Shown piece by piece: positions 32,319 through 42,500 of a stretch of DNA of 64,000 nt. The notes beneath the pieces are model-generated. The model was not told where the DNA came from. It did not search any database and saw nothing but the letters and a program-made list of their open reading frames with translations. Each line of letters opens with the position of its first letter. Position 1 is the first letter of the stretch. Source of the stretch: Ulvibacter algarum (GTDB taxonomy: Bacteria > Bacteroidota > Bacteroidia > Flavobacteriales > Flavobacteriaceae); the NCBI GenBank assembly GCA_947488905.1, contig CANLBJ010000003.1:62001-126000 (forward strand), read 5' to 3'. The position numbers and the translations under genes are program-made.

Positions 32319-32645
32319 TTATAGTTTATGATCTATGGCATATTGTTGATGATAGAGCGGTTCCAGCGACCAGATAAAATCATTGGCTTCTTCCTGGTCT
32401 GCATAATGAATGGAACACAACTGTGAAGTTCCATCGGTTTTAAAACATTCATAACGATAGCATTGCACAGGATTATCCACATTTGAAATATCAATGGTTG
32501 TCCAGCGCAGTATTAAGATGTTTTTACGCTTTCGCGAAAGCATAATCTGAAAATCTGTACATCGTTCTTTACAAGCTTTATTGATCTCAATCGCTCTGTC
32601 CATTATCTTGTGAATGACGCTTTGCTTTAAGGTTTTTTTATCCAT
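32319..32645 (-). CDS. Small protein downstream of the vWA-like gene
   Basis: 108 aa from the ATG at 32645. The ATG overlaps the stop of the vWA-like gene in ATGGATAA (8 bases), a typical coupled start. Longer upstream starts would run through the coding sequence of that gene and are rejected. Mixed alpha/beta composition with several cysteines (C25, C29, C62, C67, C77). A palindrome copy (32528-32541) is in frame. Function unknown. Confidence 0.5.
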   Translation of the reverse strand: MDKKTLKQSVIHKIMDRAIEINKACKERCTDFQIMLSRKRKNILILRWTTIDISNVDNPVQCYRYECFKTDGTSQLCSIHYADQEEANDFIWSLEPLYHQQYAIDHKL

Positions 32646-33651
32646 TTGGCTGCAACTGATTTTTATAATTGGTAATGATTTGCGAGACTTCCTTAACTGC
32701 CGAATCCATCGAATAACTTTGTTCAAAGACGAAGCCTTTAGGGTTGATCGCTTTCGCGAAAGCGGTACCCATACTAGCCGAAATAGTTCCCAAACCAGAA
32801 GGAATCGTGAGACCAAAATAATTGCTCATCGCCACTAAAGATTTAAACCCACGAAACCTAAAATAACGCGGATCACTACTCATTAGTAGTAATTGGTTTT
32901 TATCCAGTTTATCCTGAAAGCGTTTCACACGCACACAACCCATCGTGACCTGATTGTTAAATGAAGTGCCCAACATCACATTCACTTCCACCGAGACGCC
33001 ACGCAGTTCCATAAACTCCACAAGTTCTGAACAAGCGAGACCTACATAGAGCAAATCATTACCTTTTACATTGGCATTAGCACCAGCCATAATGTATAAT
33101 TGAAGCGATGGATAAGACATCTGTTTATCCTTAAAATAAGCAAACACACTCTTTACCGAAGTCAAAACTGTCTTGTTGCCCAATTCAATATTCATTTGGC
33201 TTACAGACGTATTAATTGGCGAATTGGTATTGATAGGAAACTGTTGATACATTCCCATCGCAGCACGCTCAAAAGAGAACACGCCAAGACCGCGATCATT
33301 GTAAGCCATCTTTGGTTTTGGCATCACAGAATCGTTGAGATATTGTAAATAATGTGTGAGTTTCTCTTTGATTTTGGGTTGAATTTTCTCAACTAGAGGC
33401 ATCCCTAAAAAGGTACGATGTTCATTAAGCTCATTTACGTTTTTAGGCGTTGGTGTGCCATACCAATCAGTTCCACTTTGGATCTGACTAGCGGTACTTT
33501 CTTCAATAAAATCCCAACGCGACTGATTTGCAGATGACAGATTTTTAGTCTCATCATCTACAAAACCATTGAAAGCAAAGACACTATCAAATAAAAGATA
33601 GTTGTATTTGCCATCAGGACTTTTAAGGGTATGTTGTTTTGGTGCGCTCAC
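32638..33651 (-). CDS. vWA-like (DUF7192-like) protein, probable partner of the MoxR-type ATPase
   Basis: 337 aa, soluble. Residues about 190-260 show LQLYIMAGANANVKGNDLLY followed by ACSELVEFMELRGVSVEVNV. A strand, an alpha-helix with a pair-forming metal-site loop and a second strand in this order resemble vWA/DUF7192 proteins encoded near MoxR/CobS-like ATPases in phages. MoxR-vWA pairs act as chaperone-like remodelling complexes. Its natural upstream neighbour appears to be the MoxR gene now at 38430-39380, separated from it by inserted cargo. A palindrome copy (32750-32763) encodes AFAKA. Classification is tentative. Confidence 0.4.
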   Translation of the reverse strand: MSAPKQHTLKSPDGKYNYLLFDSVFAFNGFVDDETKNLSSANQSRWDFIEESTASQIQSGTDWYGTPTPKNVNELNEHRTFLGMPLVEKIQPKIKEKLTHYLQYLNDSVMPKPKMAYNDRGLGVFSFERAAMGMYQQFPINTNSPINTSVSQMNIELGNKTVLTSVKSVFAYFKDKQMSYPSLQLYIMAGANANVKGNDLLYVGLACSELVEFMELRGVSVEVNVMLGTSFNNQVTMGCVRVKRFQDKLDKNQLLLMSSDPRYFRFRGFKSLVAMSNYFGLTIPSGLGTISASMGTAFAKAINPKGFVFEQSYSMDSAVKEVSQIITNYKNQLQPNG

Positions 33652-33794
33652 GTATGCTCATAAAAGTAAATTTTGAGGTGTTGTGAGTTGCGGTATGGGA
33701 TTGTAGTTTGGGACGTGAAATGTCACAAATAAAATGATACTTTTTTCTATTAAATTCTAAGCATCTATCTTTAAGAAAAATAATTTATTTTGAA

Positions 33795-34790
33795 ATGTCA
33801 AATCCAATAAAACAACATTACATACCTCGTTCTTACCTAAAAAACTTTGGAGTTGCTGGTAAGAAAGGCTAATACTTTGTTGATGTCTACAGGTTAGAAC
33901 ACGACCATTTATTAGAACAAATTGACACCAAGGATATCTGCTTTCAAAAAAATCTATATACTCTTCCTGTTGAATCGGAAGATGATAAATATGCTCTTGA
34001 GAAATACTATGCAGAACACGTTGATGCAGAGTTTCCAAAGGTCTATAATCTTTTGATTGATGAGAACTTACACTATTTAGATTTTCAACAAAAATTGCAG
34101 ATTCTATATGTTTGTTTATCTCTGTGTTTTAGGACTCCAAGGGTTCTAGCAATGAGTATTTCTATGAATGAGGAAATATTTAATAGAGCTGCTCAATTTC
34201 CTAATGAACAAGGTGTTGTCAAAATAACAGTAGGCGAGACTAAAATTGAGTTTCATCTCGACGATTTAGAAAAAGTGAAAAATGAGTATAATGAAAAGTC
34301 TAGACAGGATTTTCTTGTAAGTCATTTAGAATACTGGGCGGATTTTGTTAAGTATAAATTTGATTGCGCAATTAATGTTATTAAAATAAAAAATAGCAAA
34401 ACACCTTTAATCACATCAGACAATCCAGTTTCTATTCGACATATAAATACAAATCGATTTGAAGGGCTGTACGATCCAAATGCTGTAATTACTATGCCAC
34501 TAGATCGCTCACACTTTTTAGAAATCCATCCTAACAAATATGCTGATGGACAAACTAGAATAAATAGACTAACACACGATCAAGATTATGTAGTTACAAC
34601 TAATAAAGTGACAGCTGACGGAGCAACAAATCTATTAATTGCTTATAAAGGCGATATTGAAAGTCATTTCAATTTGCAAGAACATTATGAAGATCCTGTC
34701 AATGGTTCTAAAGCGCTAGCTAAAGCTAAGATTAAATTTGAGAAGGCTAATGAATGCAGAGAAAGAAGGAGTATCGTTAGCTTTTATTGA
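33795..34790 (+). pseudogene. DUF4238-like gene broken by an in-frame stop
   Basis: A reading frame from the ATG at 33795 starts MSNPIKQHYIPRSYLKNFG, the typical opening of DUF4238 proteins, and hits TAA at 33870-33872 after 25 codons. The same frame then continues open to the TGA at 34788-34790 (rest starts YFVDVYRLEHDHLLEQ), giving about 330 residues in total. The later half includes SDNPVSIRHIN and MPLDRSHFLEIHP, which fit the family. So the gene is whole except for one premature stop. It might be re-initiated at the ATG at 34053. DUF4238 proteins are often found in defence islands. Confidence 0.6.
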
Positions 34791-34887
34791 AAAATTAAAA
34801 GAGATTTTAGCTTATCCAGATACAAAGAATGACGAACAGGCTCTAGGCTATAAAAAAGCACTTATTAAAAAAGGACTTTGGAAATAA
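34750..34887 (+). pseudogene. Small open frame, possible gene remnant
   Basis: 45 codons (MNAEKEGVSLAFIEKLKEIL ... KALIKKGLWK) in a different frame from DUF4238, overlapping its end by 41 bases. It reads like the genuine C-terminus of a soluble protein, so it may be a remnant of a replaced gene or the continuation of the broken gene after a frameshift. It ends 9 bases before the moxR remnant. Confidence 0.3.
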
Positions 34888-34896
34888 ATTGGCTCA

Positions 34897-34998
34897 TCAA
34901 CCAATACGCCTCTTAAACTCAGTAATAAAAGCCTGCTTCATCCCGCTACTTTTATAAGAATTTAAAAAGCCTTCAATACCTATTAATCTTGTTTTTAT
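34897..34998 (-). pseudogene. Remnant of a second, divergent moxR 3' end
   Basis: On the minus strand this segment reads IKTRLIGIEGFLNSYKSSGM then KQAFITEFKRRIG and a TGA stop. It is nearly identical to the last 33 residues of the MoxR-type ATPase at 38430-39380 (IKTEIN-LEGFLNSYKSSGM then KQAFIVAFKRRIG), though many codons differ. It begins right behind the stop of the 563-aa gene and has no start. The two-gene cassette is therefore flanked by two moxR 3' ends, the mark of recombination with a related element. Confidence 0.85.
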
Positions 34999-35000
34999 GT

Positions 35001-36692
35001 CTACTTGGTTTCCTTTAATTCATAACTTCTTTTAATAGGTAATCTCCAGAATGCAGGAAATGGTTGTGCCCTAAAGTGTCGACTTGCTAGATGCAGTAGG
35101 AAATTGAAACCTGTTTTATAAACCTCAAAAGTGACTTCTTTTATAAATAAATCGATTTCTTCTATAATTTCTTTTTCATAATCCTCCATATTTTCATAGA
35201 GTGTTATCGAATGCTTTAGCTTTCCTTTTTGTGCGCTATAATTTGTTCTACAGAAACACTCCTCTGTGTCCTCTGTTGCAAACCATAGCTGAAGGTTGAC
35301 TTTAGGAAAAGTCTTGTTTACTAGAGTTCTTACGTCTTGATAAAGTTGATCGTCATTTAACAAAAGTGCGTATTCCACTATAATTGGCAGTATCATTGTA
35401 GAGTCCACTTCTGAAATATCATCCCCATTATGAATATCTACAAGTTTATCAAAATTTGTTCTGAATAATGGGAAAAACTTATGCGTTTTGTAGCTATTAT
35501 AAAAGCCAACAGTAATGTTGTTCATCCACTTTAGAGCCCATTTTGAATTTCCTGTTTGACACAACAATTGAAGTGCTAGTGAAATTTCGATAGAGTGTTC
35601 GTCATACGCTGGGTAATTTAAAGGCGGATTATTAAAAATAAAAGAGACCAAAGCATTCGAAATATTTTTAGCGCTTTTAGAATAAATATCAACATTTTCT
35701 TTATTATTGAGTTGAGCATAAAAATTCCACTCTTGGATTTCGCCTAATCCAATTATGGAAATCAATCCTAATTCTTCCCAAGTATTTAAACTGTATTCTA
35801 TACGATTTCTTCCATACCTATAAAGACTATGCTGTGACTGGTAGTGATTAACTGTCTTATTGAAATAAAGAACTCCTATCTTTCTTTTTAATTGAAATAA
35901 AGTATAAAACTCAGCCTTTACATAGTTCTTTTCGGTATGCTTATGTTTAGATATCCAATCCCAGGCTAACAGTAAAGATCTTTCACTGGCTATAAGGGCT
36001 GGTCTTAAGTTGTTGATGTCTTCTGACCACTTAAAGATAATGCCTGTGCACAATCTAACTAGTCGTAATCTCTTCAAGATTTTCTGTTTCTGCTTTTCAG
36101 GTTTGTTTAAAATCTCCTCAATCAGCTGATAGAAATGAGTGTAATTATAATCCGGTAAATCAAGGAAAGCAAGTGTTTTTCTCAAATAAGATTGATATTC
36201 AGCAGGGAATAGTTTTTCATTACTAAGATATTTATCTAGTTTACCAGCTAACTCTCCTGTTCCCCAGAATTCATAGCTTCTTTTCTTTTTAGTGTGCTCA
36301 TCTACATAATTTTTCCAATTGATTAGTACGCTTTGCATTATCTCTCCGTTGGTCGCTACTATGATTTTTATAGGTAGTTTTTTATACCTTTTATCAAGCA
36401 TTGTGCGTATGTAAACATCTATTACTTCATTTAGACTTTGTCTTACAGAATTTACGCCACTATCCCAATTAGAGCGTGTTAGATTTTTTTGTTTTACGAC
36501 AAACAAAAACATTTTTTTCTTACCATCATCGGGATCAATACCAACAGCTGCAATATCTACACCGTGTTGTCTACCTCTCTGAGGTATAGATATAGGTGTT
36601 ATTTTCATCCCTACAAGTAGGTCTGTGATTAAGGTATCCAACTCGCCATCTTCTTTAAGAAGTGTAATGTATTCACTTAGTATAAATCTCAT
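35001..36692 (-). CDS. Putative nuclease-fold protein of a two-gene defence-like cassette
   Basis: 563 aa. The N-terminal 130 residues resemble Mrr-like PD-(D/E)xK domains: GRQHGVDIAAVGIDPDDGKK supplies the Asp and FLFVVKQKNLTR the ExK-like strand. The acidic/Gln position there reads K, so activity is uncertain. Residues about 200-560 are helical and unfamiliar. It overlaps the 527-aa gene by 4 bases. The cassette sits between two moxR 3' ends, which marks it as acquired cargo; defence is the most likely role but unproven. Confidence 0.5.
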   Translation of the reverse strand: MRFILSEYITLLKEDGELDTLITDLLVGMKITPISIPQRGRQHGVDIAAVGIDPDDGKKKMFLFVVKQKNLTRSNWDSGVNSVRQSLNEVIDVYIRTMLDKRYKKLPIKIIVATNGEIMQSVLINWKNYVDEHTKKKRSYEFWGTGELAGKLDKYLSNEKLFPAEYQSYLRKTLAFLDLPDYNYTHFYQLIEEILNKPEKQKQKILKRLRLVRLCTGIIFKWSEDINNLRPALIASERSLLLAWDWISKHKHTEKNYVKAEFYTLFQLKRKIGVLYFNKTVNHYQSQHSLYRYGRNRIEYSLNTWEELGLISIIGLGEIQEWNFYAQLNNKENVDIYSKSAKNISNALVSFIFNNPPLNYPAYDEHSIEISLALQLLCQTGNSKWALKWMNNITVGFYNSYKTHKFFPLFRTNFDKLVDIHNGDDISEVDSTMILPIIVEYALLLNDDQLYQDVRTLVNKTFPKVNLQLWFATEDTEECFCRTNYSAQKGKLKHSITLYENMEDYEKEIIEEIDLFIKEVTFEVYKTGFNFLLHLASRHFRAQPFPAFWRLPIKRSYELKETK

Positions 36693-38272
36693 TTTCTTCT
36701 TGTAAAATTTTGTCCTTCTAATCGCAAAATACTTTGCGCAACAGGGTCAATGTATTCTCCACGAGGCAATTCTTCACTAACAGAGAATAATTTCGGTTTC
36801 ATCTCTTGACTATACTGGCCATTGAATTTTCCGAATGCTTTTTTACCAGTTCTAAACTGAAGAGTAGTAACCATACTTAAAAATGAATTGTCGGTTTTGT
36901 CACTCTCATCGCGCATTTTATTCATTTTTTTATTCTGAATTTTATCCATATACCTGAGTCGCTCTGTTGATGGCTGAAATTCTTTAAGAATATCTAAGTC
37001 AGAATATGCTTTGTAATAGCGTTCACCTTCAGAAATAATATCTGAAATAATCTTTTTAAGTTTCCTGTCGGCACTTTTGTTTTGGTCTTTTAGATAATCA
37101 ATAGTAGAGTAGTAATTAAAAATCAGATAGTCTACAAATAATCTGCTTACAAGTTGAGTGATATCTTTATTATCATATCTATACTTGAGTATAGAGAATA
37201 GCATAACTCTAGACACTTTTCTATCATAAACATACCCCACAATTTTTTGAGTTATATATTCAATATCATTAATATTATATGTTGATAGTAATGATGATGA
37301 TAGTTCAAAAGTTGAATTACTAGAGTAGCTCATTTCTCTTATCACATTGAACATCGCTAGTTGATACTTATGATTATCTTCGTTTAACCATTCCGTGATT
37401 AGGATTTGAAATTCTTCTGGGTTTAATTCATATATTTTATTGAAGACAGATTCAAAGACTTTCACCTTTTTAAAGTGGTCATCTTGACCAATCCATTGAT
37501 TTATGTAGTTTTTGACAATGGCTAAGTTTTTGTCAACTAAGTTACTGAGCATATAGCCGAACATACTATGATAGCCTAATTGGGAAGCGTCAAACGTTAC
37601 CAAGGAGTTCAAAATCTCTAAATAGAATTCTTGCTCAGTATCAATATCTACGCTGTAGTGAATGATATCAATCAGATAACTTTTTATCTCCTTTTCCTCT
37701 CGTTTTGTAACTATTAGAACATCACTATTGAGTTTCAAAAAGTGCATTCTGTGGACTCTATAAACGAAGAGAATGGCTGTTAATATTTCAACAGATCTAC
37801 CTTCATTGATATACTTTGAGAAAACATCAATTAGGTATTCTTTAAAGTCTTCAAAATCAGATTCATCTAATTTAAATCGAGCAATAGAAGAAATAGCTTG
37901 CACAATATTAATTTTCTCATCGCTGGCGATTAAGTCTTTTACAATTAAAATTGCTGAGTCTTTATCAGAAACAGACAATCCTGCAATAATGTTACTTAGT
38001 AATTCGTGATTTTTACCAGACTTAACAATAATGCTGTAAAAGTCATTACCAAAAAATTTATCAGCGGAGGATACTCTTTCAATCCCTTTTTGGAATAAGT
38101 GCTCACTTTGATTTTCTTTTTTTAATCTAACAGTTAATTTAGGTATTAAATCCAACAATTCAGTAATGGTAAACGTTTCGAGATGATTACAAAAATCATT
38201 GTAACTGGACCAAAACCTTTCTATTGGCTCTTCATTATTTATGTTATTAAAAAAATGCTTTACTTCCTTCAT
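36689..38272 (-). CDS. Helical-repeat-like protein of the two-gene cassette
   Basis: 527 aa, almost entirely helical with leucine/isoleucine-rich amphipathic segments of about 35-40 residues (HEAT/ARM-like impression), basic C-terminal 60 residues. No catalytic motif seen. It is the first gene of the pair with the 563-aa nuclease-like protein (4-base overlap). It may be a sensor or scaffold. A 157-base AT-rich gap separates its start from the end of moxR. Confidence 0.45.
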   Translation of the reverse strand: MKEVKHFFNNINNEEPIERFWSSYNDFCNHLETFTITELLDLIPKLTVRLKKENQSEHLFQKGIERVSSADKFFGNDFYSIIVKSGKNHELLSNIIAGLSVSDKDSAILIVKDLIASDEKINIVQAISSIARFKLDESDFEDFKEYLIDVFSKYINEGRSVEILTAILFVYRVHRMHFLKLNSDVLIVTKREEKEIKSYLIDIIHYSVDIDTEQEFYLEILNSLVTFDASQLGYHSMFGYMLSNLVDKNLAIVKNYINQWIGQDDHFKKVKVFESVFNKIYELNPEEFQILITEWLNEDNHKYQLAMFNVIREMSYSSNSTFELSSSLLSTYNINDIEYITQKIVGYVYDRKVSRVMLFSILKYRYDNKDITQLVSRLFVDYLIFNYYSTIDYLKDQNKSADRKLKKIISDIISEGERYYKAYSDLDILKEFQPSTERLRYMDKIQNKKMNKMRDESDKTDNSFLSMVTTLQFRTGKKAFGKFNGQYSQEMKPKLFSVSEELPRGEYIDPVAQSILRLEGQNFTRRK

Positions 38273-38429
38273 TTACAATCAACTATTTGATTACAAAGAA
38301 ACTTTTAAAATCGAGAATAAAAGAATTAAGTGTAATAAGTTTTTGGAAAAATATTACAAATTAAAAAATATTTATTGACTAAGTGTTTAACATTATGATT
38401 TGTGATTGAAGCTAAATAAAGATTAAAAC

Positions 38430-39380
38430 CTAACCAATCCGCCTCTTAAACGCAACAATAAAAGCCTGTTTCATTCCACTACTTTTATAAGAATTTAAAA
38501 AGCCTTCAAGATTGATTTCCGTCTTAATGTGTTCTGCTTTTTCCTTCGTCATAGCTATGAAGTAGCTGTGTAGAGAATCCTTTAGGGTTTTACCGTTGGG
38601 CATCTTTCGATAGGTCTTGCCAAACTCATCTTTCATTCCAGTTTCTCGCTTCATTTCAAGCTCGTAGGCACGTTCAAAGTTGAGCATTGTACGAAGTGTC
38701 ATAATGTCTTCAGTATCGTCATCGCCAGCTTCTTTTCCTTCATATTTCAAAATAGATTTACGAATAGTCAAACAGATATCCACTACAGCTGGATAAACGA
38801 GTTGGCGCTCCAAGGTTTCATTAAAACCTATACGGTAAATACAACCACTAAAACGATCCAATAAGGACGCATCTTGCTTATTGTTTCCAACATAGTTTCC
38901 GCTTGCACCTTTACCAATAACGTTACCAGTAGCAATACAACCAAAGTTTCTATGTTTTTTGATTGGCTCATTATTTCCATTAAAAATGATAGCATCTTCA
39001 CGAGCGCTTTTTGCTAACGCATCGTTTAATAATCCTGCGGTATTGGCATCCAGCTTTGGCATTTCGTCCAGGATTAAAACCTTGCCATCACGCCAAGCTT
39101 CAATAAGCGCACCTTCTTTGTAACCAGAAATAGTCTGTCCACCTTTAATGTCAATAGGCGATGTCCATTGATTGCAGTTCACAATAGTAAATGGCAATTC
39201 TTGCCCATCGTTTTCTGCGCGACCTTTTATAGCGTAAGCGACCTTTTCTCCAATGGTTGTTTTTCCTGTTCCGGCGCTTCCTACCAAATACGGATTATTT
39301 CCAACGCTTAAATCATCCATAATTTTCATAAACTGCGGAATCTGCTGTACTTCTGGTATGTCTAATTTTCTGTTGTTCAT
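38430..39380 (-). CDS. MoxR/CobS-type AAA+ ATPase
   Basis: 316 aa. Walker A is GSAGTGKTT (residues 34-42), Walker B KVLILDEMP (about 100-108), sensor 1 region GCIATGN (about 148-154), and LLDRF follows with the probable arginine finger. This is the MoxR/CobS family, chaperone-like remodelling ATPases working with vWA-domain partners. Here the probable partner is the 337-aa protein at 32638-33651, now separated by cargo. It follows the 70-aa gene by 2 bases in the same operon as the helicase. Its last 33 residues are duplicated at 34897-34998. Confidence 0.8.
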   Translation of the reverse strand: MNNRKLDIPEVQQIPQFMKIMDDLSVGNNPYLVGSAGTGKTTIGEKVAYAIKGRAENDGQELPFTIVNCNQWTSPIDIKGGQTISGYKEGALIEAWRDGKVLILDEMPKLDANTAGLLNDALAKSAREDAIIFNGNNEPIKKHRNFGCIATGNVIGKGASGNYVGNNKQDASLLDRFSGCIYRIGFNETLERQLVYPAVVDICLTIRKSILKYEGKEAGDDDTEDIMTLRTMLNFERAYELEMKRETGMKDEFGKTYRKMPNGKTLKDSLHSYFIAMTKEKAEHIKTEINLEGFLNSYKSSGMKQAFIVAFKRRIG

Positions 39381-39382
39381 TC

Positions 39383-39595
39383 TTAATTTCTTTTTGCTTT
39401 TTTGAATAGCTTGTCAGCAGCTTCGTTAGCTTCTTTTTTGGTTGAGTAAATACTATCGATTACATCTGCATCCATACCACGCCTAAATTTATTTTTGAGT
39501 TCTTGCATAGTTGTAGGTTGACCATCAAATATGGATTTTCGAGTTCGATAGAATGGCGTGTACACGATGTACATTTTATTGGGATTGACTTTCAT
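39383..39595 (-). CDS. Small basic protein
   Basis: 70 aa, rich in Lys/Arg (KFRRGMDADVIDSIYSTKKE), no membrane span. It is placed between helicase and MoxR genes with gaps of 0 and 2 bases, so it is surely translated with them. It may be a small accessory subunit. Not recognised. Confidence 0.55.
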   Translation of the reverse strand: MKVNPNKMYIVYTPFYRTRKSIFDGQPTTMQELKNKFRRGMDADVIDSIYSTKKEANEAADKLFKKAKRN

Positions 39596-42500
39596 CTATT
39601 TCAAAGCAATTTGTAGTTGGTTAATTAGTTCATCGATAGATGCTATTTGAGCAATCGTATCCTCATAAAAGACACGTCCTAAATCTAGAGCAGTGTACTT
39701 TCCAAATACAAATTCTGCATTACCATCTTCGTGTAGGTTATTCAAAATAAAATAACCCATTGCCTCAATCGCTTCGTGTAATGGCAAGTCTCTTACTTCT
39801 TCAATAATGGCATTAAAATCATCTTTAATTTCTGTCTGGAGGATAGTCGTTTTCCAATCTTGGTAAGGTTCTTCAACGTTCTTAAAAATGGGAATCAGCG
39901 AGTAATTGTATTTCTCCTTGTCAGTAAGTGGGCGATTGTAAATCACAAGACCAAATTCGTAATCTGCAGTTGGTTCTTCATAGCTTACAAAACCAATGGT
40001 GGGATTACTTCCTTGGCCATAAGCACGTCCTAATTGATACTTAAAATTTCCTTTTTTCTGTTTGGTCTGTGCTTTCCAATCGGTTTCATTTTCAATTTCC
40101 CAATCTTCGAGTTCACGAGCTTTGCCCATATACTGCACTTGAAAAGCATCCAATCGATTTAGAAACGGTTGCAGGTTTTCCAAATGCAATGCGCCAGTCA
40201 TATCGCCAGCATTTTGTACAAAGTCTGGCAATTCATCTTGTGATTGACCAGATTCTCGTCTTAATAACGAACGTAGTTTTTCGTCAATTACCGCTGGGTA
40301 TAAATCCTTTTTGTCTAAATAGACTTGATAATAATTATCACTTATTCGCTTTGCTCGAAAACTTAACTTGTGATCTGCAAAGAAGTCATCTAAATCCAAT
40401 TTGCTAATTATTGGATACGCTTCAGAAACTGGAAGCAATGCCGAATCTGCCTCGCCTTCTTTGCCAAAGTCTCTATGCAATAGGATTCCATTTTTGATGG
40501 TACCTTCTTTGGTATTGTACTTAATCAGTTTGTTTTGAGTACCAATCTGACCTGAAGCACCTACGATATTCTCTGTCAAAATGTGACGACGTTCGCGTTT
40601 TGAAGAAGCCTTTTTAATCAGCTCGTTCCATTCCAAATTAACCATTTGTATGTCGACATCGGTAATGCCACGACTCTCTGTAAATACCTGGCTAATGAAA
40701 CTCTGCTCGGCAGGCTGTAAACTGTATGTTAAAATCTTACGGGAATCTGTAACACCAAATTTTAAACTGATATTACTCAACGTATATGGGTTCTTACCAG
40801 ATTTCCCGACGCTCACACCCAAGAAGATTCCCCAAGATGGTTTTATGGTCGTACCAATAAACGGAACACGAATCACATCGCCAATATTCCACATATTGGT
40901 ATAGCGTAAAATGATGCTTTGAATGTTTTCTAATCCAGCGATATAAGTAGCGAGCTGTGAAGTCTTTTGATTGATAAGCGCTTCCAACTTGTTCCAGTCC
41001 GATAGAATCTTTTCGTTCTCTTCTTCGGTTTCTCCGCTGCCTCTTTGTGGTAATACTTCCCGATCTTCTTTTAATTTTTCTATGACCTTAAAACGTTTTG
41101 CTTTTCGGTCTTCTAAAAGTTTAGGATAAGCTTCATTGATTTGATCTTCTAATTTCAAACGCACTTGAACTGGTTTTTCTCCATCAAGCGCATCTTGAAT
41201 GCGCTGATCAATATCTTGTTTGGTAAATGGTCGTTTTAGGTTATTTACTATAGTAATATCCCGTACCGTATCTTTACCAAATGGTGTGCGACCACCTTGA
41301 CCTTTTTGAAACAGGAAACGCTTTTTTACTTCGGCATCGAGTGGTAAAAATTCAGTTTCCAGATCATACGTGCCTTGCTGTTTTTCTAATTTGATTTGAT
41401 GGTCGTATCGTTCTAATAAATCATCGTACAACGCGTCTTGATCTTCCACTTTAAGTAATCCAGCTCTTCCAGTTAATTGACGGATAGCACCTTCTTTAAA
41501 ACCATTACGTTCATAAGAAATGAAGCCTCGTTTATCGGTTTTCTTTTGATATGTTGGATAACCCAATTGTTCCATCATCTCTTGGTTTTCATCTACCCAA
41601 TTCCACGCTGCGATGTCACCATATTTGTTTAGGAAGTCGGCACTTTTTAAAGTATCATCATTTGTCTTTTGCGAGCCTGTGGTATTAGCATCCAGCGATT
41701 TTAATTTTGCTTTAAGCATCGTCATTAAACGCTTTTCGGTCGGAATGTCACTTGTGATGTAATAATACTCTGGCAAGTTCACTTGACCAGTACGATTGAT
41801 GCGTCCCCTTTTCTGAACTTCAGTATTTATATCCAGCTCGAACTGATGTACGATCATCGCTCGCTGGCGTTGGTCTTTAAAATCTTTACTCGCGTGCGCA
41901 GAAGATCCTGTACTACCACTTTGATTAATAAGCAGCACATCATAATCGCCACTATTAAACATTCTAAAAGAGCGTTCTGTATTGCTACGAAAAGATTCTA
42001 CAACCGCTTCATCATCAGTTAAATCAATACGTTGATTACGACCTGTTACTTCGGCTACTTTGAAATACATATCAGAATGACCGCCTAAATGTTTGGGCTT
42101 CTTTTCAGTCTGCAGTAAATGAATCAACTCGTCAATGGGCGAAATAGATAGTCCAGAGCTTTCTAATAACATTCGTTTTTTGATGTCGTTGTATTTCTCA
42201 ATCCCATTCTGAGGCAATTCCTCTAACTGAATACGTTCTCTGGTTTTTTCGCCATCAATCGCCACATAATTGTAGTTAAATATTCCATCGAGTCCTTTGA
42301 CTAAAGTTCTAACAAAGTCCATTTGTTCATTTGGAATCACATCGCCACTTACCAAATTCAAATCTTTCAAGAATGCACCCATTGTGGACTTAAATGCAAT
42401 GACTACTTTCTTGTCTTCCTTCAGTAATTTGATGGTGTGCGCTACCACATCTTTGACTTTCAATGCAAATAGCATTTGGTCAATGATGTTGAACACACGA

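Noticed and set aside
32646-32816. Long N-terminal extension of the 108-aa protein
   Set aside because: It would lie wholly inside the vWA-like gene; the ATGGATAA overlap start is better.
33757-34038. Minus-strand gene of 93 codons
   Set aside because: It is antisense to the DUF4238-like frame, which has the recognisable protein opening.
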